Part shown: positions 1 through 5,976 of the stretch, piece after piece
Layout of the letters: each line of letters opens with the position of its first letter
How positions within the stretch are numbered: position 1 is the stretch's first letter
NCBI GenBank assembly: GCA_035640035.1
Contig: DASQWX010000016.1
Coordinates: 1 to 41,395, forward strand
Reading direction: 5' to 3'
DNA from: 13-2-20CM-68-14 sp035640035
GTDB taxonomy: Bacteria; Actinomycetota; Thermoleophilia; Gaiellales; Gaiellaceae
Length of the DNA stretch: 41,395 nucleotides
Program-made: the position numbers and the translations under genes
Notes under the pieces: generated by a model
Told to the model about the DNA's origin: nothing
What the model saw: the letters and a program-made list of their open reading frames with translations, nothing else
Databases searched by the model: none

Positions 1-69
1 ATCGAGGGCGCCAAGGAGGCGTTCTCGGGCGGCGACCGGCGGCAGAAGGAGCACGCCGAGCGAGGCTGA
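1..69 (+). CDS. C-terminal tail of a truncated gene, probably GvpA
   Basis: The window opens inside a reading frame that ends in TGA at 67-69; the last 22 residues are Glu/Lys/Arg-rich and contain GAKEAFSGGDRR. Actinobacterial GvpA shell proteins carry a charged C-terminal extension of this style, and in Streptomyces-type clusters gvpA lies directly upstream of gvpF, as here with only 3 bases between. The shell-forming core itself is outside the window, so the identity rests on position and tail composition. Confidence 0.45.
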   Translation: MEGAKEAFSGGDRRQKEHAERG

Positions 70-72
70 GCA

Positions 73-864
73 GTGTCCGTTCAAACCTCCTCTCAGGCCA
101 ACGCCGACACGGGATCGGCCGGCGGCCTCTATTGCTACGGAGTCACCTGGGCGAAAGCGGCCCCGCCCGGACGCGAGGCGGGAGTCGGCGGCGAGGCGGT
201 CGGTCTGGTTGCCGACGGCGACCTCGCCGCGCTGACGAGCCGGGTTGCTTCGACGAGCGTCCGCGCGAAACGGCGCGATCTGCTCAACCACTCTGAAGTG
301 CTCGCCGCCGCACTCGAGCGGGGAACGGTGCTGCCTGTTCGATTCGGCGTCGTCTTCGAGAGCGAGGCGGCTCTCGTCGAGGACTTCCTGCGACCCCGAC
401 GGGGAGAGCTCGCGACGCTTCTTCGCCGGTTCGAGGGGCAGGTGGAGCTGACCGTGAGGGCCCACTACGAGGAGGACGCCATCCTCGCCGAGATTGTCCA
501 GGAGCATCCCCGCATCGCGCGGCTGCGCGAGGAGACCCGTCATGGGCCCGCGGCCGCGACGTATCCGCTCAAGGTCGAGCTCGGCGAGCGTGTGGCGGCG
601 GAGCTCCAGAAGCGAACCAACCACGATCGACGGGCTCTGCTCGATCGTCTCCGCCCGCTCGCACTCGACCTCGACTTCGATCAGGAGCCGATCGAGCATC
701 AAGTTCTTCGGGCGTCGTTCCTGGTCGAGCGTCGAAACGTGCGGGCTTTCGACGACGCCATGGACGATCTCGCCCGAGAGCACGCCGGGCGGATCCGCTT
801 CAAATACGTCGGGCCGCTCGCTCCCCATAGCTTCGTCAGCGTCCCGATGCCGGAGGCGCGGTAA
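73..864 (+). CDS. gvpF: Gas vesicle protein GvpF (GvpL/GvpF family)
   Basis: 263-residue member of the GvpL/GvpF family, minor gas vesicle proteins that bind GvpA during nucleation and assembly. Seen: an N-terminal GLYCYGV strand, a central VLPVRFGVVF segment (residues about 85-95), a helical middle with many Glu/Arg, and a closing GPLAPHSFV, matching the usual family ending GPxPPYSFV. The start is GTG, 3 bases after the preceding stop. The stop TAA overlaps the next ATG by one base, so GvpG is translationally coupled. It is the first of three GvpF/L paralogues in the operon; which is F and which is L is assigned from gene order. Confidence 0.93.
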   Translation: MSVQTSSQANADTGSAGGLYCYGVTWAKAAPPGREAGVGGEAVGLVADGDLAALTSRVASTSVRAKRRDLLNHSEVLAAALERGTVLPVRFGVVFESEAALVEDFLRPRRGELATLLRRFEGQVELTVRAHYEEDAILAEIVQEHPRIARLREETRHGPAAATYPLKVELGERVAAELQKRTNHDRRALLDRLRPLALDLDFDQEPIEHQVLRASFLVERRNVRAFDDAMDDLAREHAGRIRFKYVGPLAPHSFVSVPMPEAR

Positions 865-1091
865 TGGGGCTGGTCACCGGACTGCTCACGCTTCCGCTCG
901 CGCCGGTGCGCGGGACGATCTGGGTGGCAGAGCAGCTCGCCGCCGAGGCGGAGCGGGAACTGAGCGAGGAGAGGTCGGTACGACGGCGCCTGGTCGAGGC
1001 CGAACGGCAGTTCGAGCTCGGAGCGCTCACTGTCGAGGAGTACGAGGCAATCGAGGACGAGCTCCTCGAGGAGCTCGAGGAGGAGCAGTGA
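864..1091 (+). CDS. gvpG: Gas vesicle protein GvpG
   Basis: 75-residue GvpG-family protein. The N-terminus is a short hydrophobic stretch (LVTGLLTLPLAPVRG) followed by WVAEQLAAEAE and an acidic helix ending in a run of Glu, all typical of the family. GvpG is a small accessory protein needed for vesicle assembly that acts with GvpF/L. Length is normal. ATG at 864 overlaps the gvpF stop, and its own TGA overlaps the gvpO ATG by one base. Confidence 0.92.
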   Translation: MGLVTGLLTLPLAPVRGTIWVAEQLAAEAERELSEERSVRRRLVEAERQFELGALTVEEYEAIEDELLEELEEEQ

Positions 1092-1825
1092 TGGCCGACC
1101 CGACCGAAGCTCAGAAGAAACGATCAGATGCACGAGAGCGCAGGCGCGGCCGGGCGGCGGAGCAGGTGCCGGAGGACCGCCACGACGGTGCGACCGAACA
1201 TGACGACGAGCAACCCCTCGAGGCCGTCAAGCATGCGGCGAAGGTTGCCGTTGCAGGCGCTGCCGTCGGCGCGGCGGCCGCGGCTGCGCGCGCACTGACG
1301 TCGCGGGGTGACGACCAGGACTCCGAGCCCGGGGCCGACGACGCCGAACCGGAGACTCAACCGAGGCAGCAGAGCGAGATCGAGGCCAAGGAACAGCCGG
1401 AGCCCGAGACCGAGCCCCAGGCCGCCGAGCCTCGAGCCGAGGGGGAAGAGCAGCGAGACGAAGAGACCCGAACGCCGGAGACCGATGGTCAGCCGAGGGC
1501 AAGGGAATCGGCGCGCGACGCCGGACGCCTGCGCGAAAACGAGCTCCAAGGCGCGGCTCCCGAGGACGCCAGGGCCACGGTCCAGCGTGCCCGCGAGCAA
1601 CTCGAGGCCCTCCTCGACCGGCCGGTCGAATCGGTCTCCTCGTTCGAGCGGACGCGGAACGGTTGGCTCGTCTCGTTCGAGGTCGTCGAGCTCTCGCGGA
1701 TTCCCGAGTCGACGGACGTCCTCGCCCTGTACGAGATGGAGCTGGACGACGACCGGAATCTGATGCGGTACGACCGTGTTCGACGCTACTACCGCTCGCA
1801 GGCAGATCGAGGGGACCAGGGATGA
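1091..1825 (+). CDS. gvpO: Gas vesicle protein GvpO with long charged N-terminal extension
   Basis: 244 residues. Residues about 160-244 are a clear GvpO domain (ATVQRAREQLEALLDRP, then VVELSRIPESTDVLALYE and RVRRYYR). Before it lies an extension unusual for GvpO: a basic/acidic start (1-44), an Ala-rich hydrophobic segment (45-69: AVKHAAKVAV, then mostly Ala/Val/Gly, then ARAL) and a highly charged Glu/Pro/Arg linker (72-158), probably disordered. GvpO is an accessory, possibly regulatory, gas vesicle protein. The Ala segment resembles those of the two accessory proteins at the end of the operon. The ATG overlaps the gvpG stop; the stop overlaps the next ATG. Confidence 0.9.
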   Translation: MADPTEAQKKRSDARERRRGRAAEQVPEDRHDGATEHDDEQPLEAVKHAAKVAVAGAAVGAAAAAARALTSRGDDQDSEPGADDAEPETQPRQQSEIEAKEQPEPETEPQAAEPRAEGEEQRDEETRTPETDGQPRARESARDAGRLRENELQGAAPEDARATVQRAREQLEALLDRPVESVSSFERTRNGWLVSFEVVELSRIPESTDVLALYEMELDDDRNLMRYDRVRRYYRSQADRGDQG

Positions 1826-2142
1826 GCAGCCGCGAGCTCGAGAACTACAGGTCTGGACAGCCGGCGCAGCTCGCCGACGTGCTCGAGCGCGTGCTCGACA
1901 AAGGGATCGTCATCGCCGGCGACATTCAGATCAACCTGCTCGACATCGAGCTCCTGACGGTGAAGATCCGGCTCCTGATCGCATCGGCCGACAAGGCGCG
2001 GGAGATGGGAATCGACTGGTGGCAGGGCGACCCGTTCCTCTCGCGCGGTAACGGCCAGAGCGAGTTGGAGGAGCGGCTCCGGAAGCTCGAGGAGAAAGCC
2101 GGCTTACCGACGACGCCGGAACGAGAGCGGTCGGGCACATGA
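1822..2142 (+). CDS. gvpJ: Gas vesicle protein GvpJ (GvpA/J/M family)
   Basis: 106-residue paralogue of the shell protein. The GvpA-like core is plain: LADVLERVLDKGIVIAGDI, then INLLDIELLTVKIRLLIASADKA, then MGIDWWQGDP. The GIDWW ending and charged C-terminal tail (residues 75-106) fit GvpJ, a minor component thought to cap or nucleate the gas vesicle cone, rather than the bulk shell protein GvpA. ATG at 1822 sits in an ATGA overlap with gvpO, and its stop forms another ATGA overlap with gvpL, so the three are translationally coupled. Confidence 0.9.
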   Translation: MSSRELENYRSGQPAQLADVLERVLDKGIVIAGDIQINLLDIELLTVKIRLLIASADKAREMGIDWWQGDPFLSRGNGQSELEERLRKLEEKAGLPTTPERERSGT

Positions 2143-2987
2143 GCTCCGCCGACGCCGCCACGCCGCTCGACGCCAGCGGTCTCGGTTGGTACCTCTACGG
2201 CGTCGTCGCGGCCGACGAGGCGAGCTCGAAGCCGGATGCGGAGGGGCTCGCCGTCGATCCCGCGCACGACGTCGAGCTCGTGGTCGAAGGAGCGCTCGCG
2301 GGTGTAGCAAGCCGGGTCTCGCTGCAGGAGTTCGACGAGGCGAGGCTGGCGGACCGCCTCGGCGACGCGGTGTGGCTCGAGGAGAAAATCCGGGCGCATG
2401 AGCAGGTGCTCGACCGTGTGCTCCGCGCGGCCTCGATCGTGCCATGCCGCTTCTGCACCGTCTATCGAGGCGAAAGCGAGCTCCGGCAGTTCCTCTCGGA
2501 GCGCAAGGAAGCTCTCCAGGCGGCGCTCGATCGCGTTCACGGCCAGGTCGAGGTCGGCGTCAAGGCGTTCGTCGATCGCGACCGGTTCGTCGCCGGACAG
2601 GCCACGGGCAACGAGACGATCCGGCAGCTCCAGGAGCGGGCGGCGTCCAAAGCGGCCGGCACGGCGTATCTCGAGCACCGGCGCCTCGAGCAGCTCGTGT
2701 CGGCCGAGGTGGAGCGCCTTCGAAGCAGCGCGAGCCGGGACATCCATTCTCGGTTGCTCGCGCGCGCCGACGACGGGTTGACGCTCGCTCTGCAGGCGCC
2801 GGAGGTTTCGGGCCGCGATAGCGAGATGATTTTCCACGGCGCTTATCTCGTCGACGCCGCCGAGACAGAATTCGAGGCAGCGCTCGGAAGCCTCGCCGCG
2901 GACTACAGCGACCAGGGGGTCGAGTTCGAGCTCACCGGCCCTTGGCCGCCCTACAACTTCGTCCCGACGGAGCTGCGAGCGTCATGA
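2139..2987 (+). CDS. gvpL: Gas vesicle protein GvpL (GvpL/GvpF family)
   Basis: 282-residue GvpL/F protein, second of the three in the operon. It begins with WYLYGVVAADE after an 18-residue leader, has the family segment SIVPCRFCTVY (about residues 99-109), long Arg/Glu helices, HGAYLVD near residue 230, and the closing GPWPPYNFV signature. It is expected to interact with GvpA and other accessory proteins during assembly. The gene lies between gvpJ and gvpS with ATGA overlaps at both ends, matching the J-L-S order of Streptomyces-type clusters. Confidence 0.92.
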   Translation: MSSADAATPLDASGLGWYLYGVVAADEASSKPDAEGLAVDPAHDVELVVEGALAGVASRVSLQEFDEARLADRLGDAVWLEEKIRAHEQVLDRVLRAASIVPCRFCTVYRGESELRQFLSERKEALQAALDRVHGQVEVGVKAFVDRDRFVAGQATGNETIRQLQERAASKAAGTAYLEHRRLEQLVSAEVERLRSSASRDIHSRLLARADDGLTLALQAPEVSGRDSEMIFHGAYLVDAAETEFEAALGSLAADYSDQGVEFELTGPWPPYNFVPTELRAS

Positions 2988-3193
2988 GCGCGCGAGACGA
3001 GCACCAGCTCAGGTACCAGGTGACCCTCGTCGAGCTCGTCGACCGAGTGCTCAACAAGGGCGTCGTCCTGACGGGGGACATCACGCTGTCCGTTGCGAAC
3101 GTCGACCTCGTCTACGTCGGGCTCCGCGTCCTGCTCTCCTCCGTTGCGACCCTCGAAGAGCAGCGAGAGGCCGCCGTCGGAGCGCTGTCGTGA
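2984..3193 (+). CDS. gvpS: Gas vesicle protein GvpS (short GvpA/J-family paralogue)
   Basis: 69 residues, essentially only the GvpA-type core: VTLVELVDRVLNKGVVLTGD, then ITLSVANVDLVYVGLRVLL. It lacks the DWW ending of GvpJ and any C-terminal tail. Gene order (after gvpL) and the VTLV-VVLTGD-VDLVYV pattern fit GvpS of actinobacterial clusters, a minor structural paralogue of the shell protein. ATG overlaps the gvpL stop (ATGA); the stop overlaps the GTG of the next gene (GTGA). Confidence 0.88.
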   Translation: MSARDEHQLRYQVTLVELVDRVLNKGVVLTGDITLSVANVDLVYVGLRVLLSSVATLEEQREAAVGALS

Positions 3194-3861
3194 TCCACCT
3201 GTACGGACTCGTCCAGGACCTCGACGAGCTGCCCGCTCGCACGGGTGTCGATGGGGCAGTGCTCGAGCGCAGGCGGATTGCCGGTCTCGACCTCGTCGTC
3301 AGCCAAAGCGCGGGCGAGCTATCCGAGGTAACGGAGGAGGCGCTCCTGACGCATGCCGGCGTGGTCGAGGAGCTGATGGCGCGGAGCCGCGCGGTTCTTC
3401 CCGCGCGATTCGGGCTGGCCTTCACGAGCGAGCAGAACCTCGAGGATGCCGTCGAGACGAAGGCGCCCCTGCTCGCGCAGGGGTTGACCCGCGTCCGCGG
3501 CTGCGTCGAGTTCGGCCTCCGCGTGGTCGGGGGAGAGCCTCGACGCGAACCCTCGACCGGACTCTCCGGAGGCGAGTACATGCGGGCCCGGCTGGCGGAG
3601 GCGACCGAACGCGACCGGCTCTCGGAAGAGCTCCACCGCCCTCTTGCTCGGTTGTCGCGCACGAGTGCCCGTTTCGGCGGCGCCTCCGGCGACCTGCTCC
3701 ATGCGGCGTACCTCGTTCCGGTGGAGAACGTCGGAGCGTTTCGCGACCAGCTGAGCAGGCTCGAAGCGGCGCACTCGCGCCTCACGATGGTCTGCACAGG
3801 ACCCTGGCCGCCGTACTCGTTCGCCGAGGGCCCGGAGGTGGCACGTGAGTGCTCGACCTGA
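3190..3861 (+). CDS. Third GvpL/GvpF-family gas vesicle protein
   Basis: 223 residues, shortest of the three GvpL/F paralogues. It starts IHLYGLVQDLDELPAR, has AVLPARFGLAF near residue 72, HAAYLVPVENV near 174 and the C-terminal GPWPPYSFAEG signature. The start is GTG in a GTGA overlap with gvpS. It overlaps the GTG start of gvpK by 17 bases, the longest overlap in the operon. Whether it should be called F or L cannot be decided by eye; a third copy between gvpS and gvpK is an addition relative to the basic Streptomyces order. Confidence 0.9.
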   Translation: MIHLYGLVQDLDELPARTGVDGAVLERRRIAGLDLVVSQSAGELSEVTEEALLTHAGVVEELMARSRAVLPARFGLAFTSEQNLEDAVETKAPLLAQGLTRVRGCVEFGLRVVGGEPRREPSTGLSGGEYMRARLAEATERDRLSEELHRPLARLSRTSARFGGASGDLLHAAYLVPVENVGAFRDQLSRLEAAHSRLTMVCTGPWPPYSFAEGPEVARECST

Positions 3862-4204
3862 CCCCGTCGACAAGATCCTCGCGAGCGGCGGCGACCTCGG
3901 ACGAATTGCCGGCGAGCTCGATCACGTGCCGAGGGCGTTCCCGCATCGGGTCAATGCAGATCCCGAGCAGGTCGAACGCGGTCTCGCGCAGCTCGTGCTG
4001 ACGCTGGTCGAGCTGCTGCGTCAGCTGATGGAGCGCCAGGCGCTGAGACGGATGGAGTCGAACACGCTGACCGACGACGAGGTCGAGCGGATGGGCGAGA
4101 CGTTCATGAGGCTCGAGCAGCGCATGCAGGAGCTGAAAGAGCACTTCGGCTTGGAAGACCGCGACCTCAATCTCAACCTGGGCCCGCTCGGAGATCTTCT
4201 GTGA
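3845..4204 (+). CDS. gvpK: Gas vesicle protein GvpK
   Basis: 119-residue GvpK. The diagnostic helix-rich body is present: RVNADPEQVERGLAQLVL, then TLVELLRQLMERQALRRME, and the C-terminal LNLGPLGDLL. GvpK is a small accessory protein essential for gas vesicle formation in several hosts. The start is GTG at 3845, inside the previous gene. It is the last of the tightly overlapping gvp genes; the next gene starts 64 bases later with its own ribosome binding site. Confidence 0.93.
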   Translation: MSARPDPVDKILASGGDLGRIAGELDHVPRAFPHRVNADPEQVERGLAQLVLTLVELLRQLMERQALRRMESNTLTDDEVERMGETFMRLEQRMQELKEHFGLEDRDLNLNLGPLGDLL

Positions 4205-4268
4205 GCGGGAATAACACTCGCGATGCAGGGAAGAGGCTGACAAGTCCTCGATTGAAAGGAGAACAGGA

Positions 4269-4538
4269 ATGGCTTCACTGAAAGACGTCGAGCGTGTGGC
4301 GGACGATCTCTCGAACCTCGTCGATCAGCTTCGGCGCGAGATTCGAGACAACGCGAGCTTCGACAGGCTGGTGCAGCTTGCAGACGAGATCAGCGAGCAC
4401 GCTGACGAGGCCGCCGGCACCTTCAGCACCGTCAACGAGGCGCTTATGAGTCGCCTGAACGAGATCAAGAGCAACACGGGCGCCAGAAGCTCGAGCGGCA
4501 GCAGTTCCGGCTCGTCTCGGGCGAAGGCACGCACCTAG
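4269..4538 (+). CDS. Small helical protein at the end of the gvp operon (unrecognised)
   Basis: 89 residues, not assigned to a family. Residues 1-70 look like an amphipathic, coiled-coil-like helical bundle (VERVADDLSNLVDQLRREI; LADEISEHADEAAGTFSTV). Residues 71-89 are a Ser/Gly/Lys-rich tail. Unlike the overlapping gvp genes it has its own strong Shine-Dalgarno (AAAGGAGA at about 4255-4262), suggesting independent and higher translation. Its place directly behind gvpK in the same direction, before a single terminator at 5450, suggests a gas vesicle accessory role; this is inference only. Confidence 0.75.
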   Translation: MASLKDVERVADDLSNLVDQLRREIRDNASFDRLVQLADEISEHADEAAGTFSTVNEALMSRLNEIKSNTGARSSSGSSSGSSRAKART

Positions 4539-4555
4539 CGAACGAGGGAGGGACG

Positions 4556-4936
4556 ATGGCAGAAGAACAGCAGCAGGAGACGCAGCGCGACGAGCAGGGC
4601 GGGGCCGGCGGGAAAGGAACCGCGGTCAAGGCCGCCGCGGCGGCCGCGGCGACGAGCGTCGCGGCCGTGGCGGCGAAGAAGGCTCTGTCGCACCGTGGCA
4701 ATTCGAGCGGACAGTCGAGGAACGGTGGTTCCCGCGCCGGTCTCGGAGAAGCAGGCTCGGTCCTGAGCTCTGTGCTCTCGAGCGGATGGGAGGCGGCGCG
4801 CGACGCGCTGGTTCCGGCCGCTGAAGACGCGGCGGGAGCCGCGGGCGACTACCTCGCGAAGAACGGGCCGGACTTCGTCCGCGAACGGATCATCCCGAGG
4901 TTCATCGACTCGTTCAACGAAGCGCGCGGCGGCTGA
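4556..4936 (+). CDS. Ala-rich gas-vesicle-linked accessory protein (unrecognised)
   Basis: 126 residues. A charged start (1-22, Glu/Gln-rich) leads into an Ala-rich hydrophobic helix (23-44, ending AAKKALSHRG), a Ser/Gly linker, then a C-terminal half with amphipathic helices (WEAARDALVPAAEDAAG; FVRERIIPRFIDSF). The Ala segment closely resembles residues 45-69 of GvpO and 14-35 of the next protein. Ribosome binding site GGGAGGG lies 4 bases before ATG, nearly the same leader as the next gene. Membrane insertion or docking on the hydrophobic vesicle wall are both possible; no function is known to me. Confidence 0.75.
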   Translation: MAEEQQQETQRDEQGGAGGKGTAVKAAAAAAATSVAAVAAKKALSHRGNSSGQSRNGGSRAGLGEAGSVLSSVLSSGWEAARDALVPAAEDAAGAAGDYLAKNGPDFVRERIIPRFIDSFNEARGG

Positions 4937-4965
4937 CCGCGCACGCATCGAAAGGGAGGGACGAG

Positions 4966-5436
4966 ATGGAAGACAACGAGAACGAAGGTCTCTCGACCGG
5001 GAAGAAGGTTGTCGCAGGCGCCGCGATCGGCGTTGCCGTGCCCGCCGCTGTCGGCGTTGCCAAGAAGCTGATGGGCGACGGCGACGACCAGGAAGAAGGC
5101 GGCGGCGACGGCAACCGCTCGCGGCAGAAGGGGCGCACGTCGACTCGTTCGACCACCTCGGGCCGAGGCCGTGCCTCGGCAACGAAGAAGCGAGCCGGCA
5201 CGACGGCGAAGTCCGGGAGCCGCCGGACGACCCGTGCGCGATCGTCTGCTCGCTCGACCGGTGCACGAGCGAGGTCCAGCAGCTCGTCGACCCGGAGGTC
5301 GTCGAGCTCGTCCGGTGGCGGAAGCGGCCGGACGAAGGAGCAGCTCTACAACCAGGCCAAGCGCCTCGGGATCGAAGGCCGATCGAGCATGACGAAAGCG
5401 CAGCTCGAACGCGCAATCAACCGGGCGCGCTCGTAG
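4966..5436 (+). CDS. Ser/Arg-rich protein with C-terminal Rho_N-like domain
   Basis: 156 residues in three parts: a short acidic start and an Ala/Val/Gly hydrophobic segment (14-35, ending VAKKLMGDG); a long low-complexity region rich in Ser, Arg, Thr and Gly (about 48-120, strongly basic); and a C-terminal 34-residue helix pair (TKEQLYNQAKRLGIEG, then MTKAQLERAI) matching the Rho termination factor N-terminal (SAP-like) fold. Such domains bind nucleic acid. The combination with a gvp operon is odd. The gene follows a strong GGGAGGG ribosome binding site and ends just before a hairpin terminator. Confidence 0.75.
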   Translation: MEDNENEGLSTGKKVVAGAAIGVAVPAAVGVAKKLMGDGDDQEEGGGDGNRSRQKGRTSTRSTTSGRGRASATKKRAGTTAKSGSRRTTRARSSARSTGARARSSSSSTRRSSSSSGGGSGRTKEQLYNQAKRLGIEGRSSMTKAQLERAINRARS

Positions 5437-5449
5437 GCACGGCACCGAA

Positions 5450-5479
5450 GGGCCCGCGCGGTCGGAAGCGCGCGGGCCC
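5450..5479 (+). terminator. Hairpin terminator of the gas vesicle operon
   Basis: Perfect 11-bp inverted repeat GGGCCCGCGCG (5450-5460) and its complement (5469-5479) with an 8-nt loop, 13 bases after the last stop codon. No U-run follows, as is common in high-GC actinobacteria. It separates the plus-strand operon from the minus-strand gene ending at 5493. Confidence 0.8.
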
Positions 5480-5492
5480 GAGCGCCGCTGAG

Positions 5493-5657
5493 TCAGCTCC
5501 TAGTACAGGAGCAGACGGATTCGCCGAGATCGCGGCGCTCGTACGGGAGCCCGCAGCGGTTGCACGTCGCGGGAAGGATCTGGGCCCGCACCAGCAGGGC
5601 GCGCATCATCGCGGCCCAGAGGACGAGGTAGGGAATCGCGAGCGCGGGATCCTTCAT
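5493..5657 (-). CDS. Small zinc-ribbon-like protein with hydrophobic N-terminus
   Basis: 54 residues from ATG at 5657. The N-terminal half is hydrophobic (PYLVLWAAMMRALLV), the C-terminal half has CNRCGLPYERR and a closing VCSC, giving a CxxC...CxC arrangement that could hold one zinc. A longer frame exists upstream but would run through the divergent promoter and start of the next gene, so the short form is preferred. Function unknown; the amino-acid pattern argues for a real gene. Confidence 0.6.
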   Translation of the reverse strand: MKDPALAIPYLVLWAAMMRALLVRAQILPATCNRCGLPYERRDLGESVCSCTRS

Positions 5658-5710
5658 GCGTCCAGGTATCGGTCGGGGCCGGACGTTCTTTAGGTCGGAA
5701 AGCGCGTGGG

Positions 5711-5716
5711 TACAAT
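5711..5716 (+). promoter_or_regulatory. -10 element of a leaderless promoter
   Basis: TACAAT ends 8 nt before the GTG at 5725, so transcription would begin at or next to the start codon. No Shine-Dalgarno precedes the GTG. The -35 region is not convincing (TTCTTT at 5686-5691). Confidence 0.6.
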
Positions 5717-5724
5717 GATTTCCC

Positions 5725-5967
5725 GTGAGCTGGCTGTCGATCGCGCTCCTGGCGTGCGCGGTCCTCGCCGTCATTGGCGCCGAGTGGCCGCGCCTTTCCC
5801 GGACCTTCGGTTTCGAAGCACGTCGCCGACGTGACCGCGACCGCCGGAAGTCGCAGCTGAAGCTCCTGCGGAGCGACGAGGAGCTCGACGAGAGCGACGA
5901 GTTCGCGGCGAGCGTACAGCGCGACCTCTCCCAGCTGCCGACGATCGACGAGCGCGACCGCGGTTAA
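5725..5967 (+). CDS. Small single-pass membrane protein (unrecognised)
   Basis: 80 residues. One N-terminal transmembrane segment (WLSIALLACAVLAVIGAEW, residues 3-21), then a strongly basic stretch (ARRRRDRDRRKSQ) and an acidic cytoplasmic tail (SDEELDESDEF). The positive-inside rule puts the tail in the cytoplasm. The start is a leaderless GTG. It converges with the subtilase gene, whose stop lies 9 bases away, with no clear hairpin between. Confidence 0.65.
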   Translation: MSWLSIALLACAVLAVIGAEWPRLSRTFGFEARRRRDRDRRKSQLKLLRSDEELDESDEFAASVQRDLSQLPTIDERDRG

Positions 5968-5976
5968 TCCCTCCCG

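Noticed and set aside
4498..5330. CRISPR-like or minisatellite repeats in the Ser/Arg-rich region
   Set aside because: Codons for Ser and Arg recur irregularly with no fixed unit or spacer; it is protein low complexity.
4966..5436. Histone H1-like or SR splicing factor-like identity for the Ser/Arg-rich protein
   Set aside because: The similarity is compositional only; the C-terminal Rho_N-like helix pair is the only domain-level signal.
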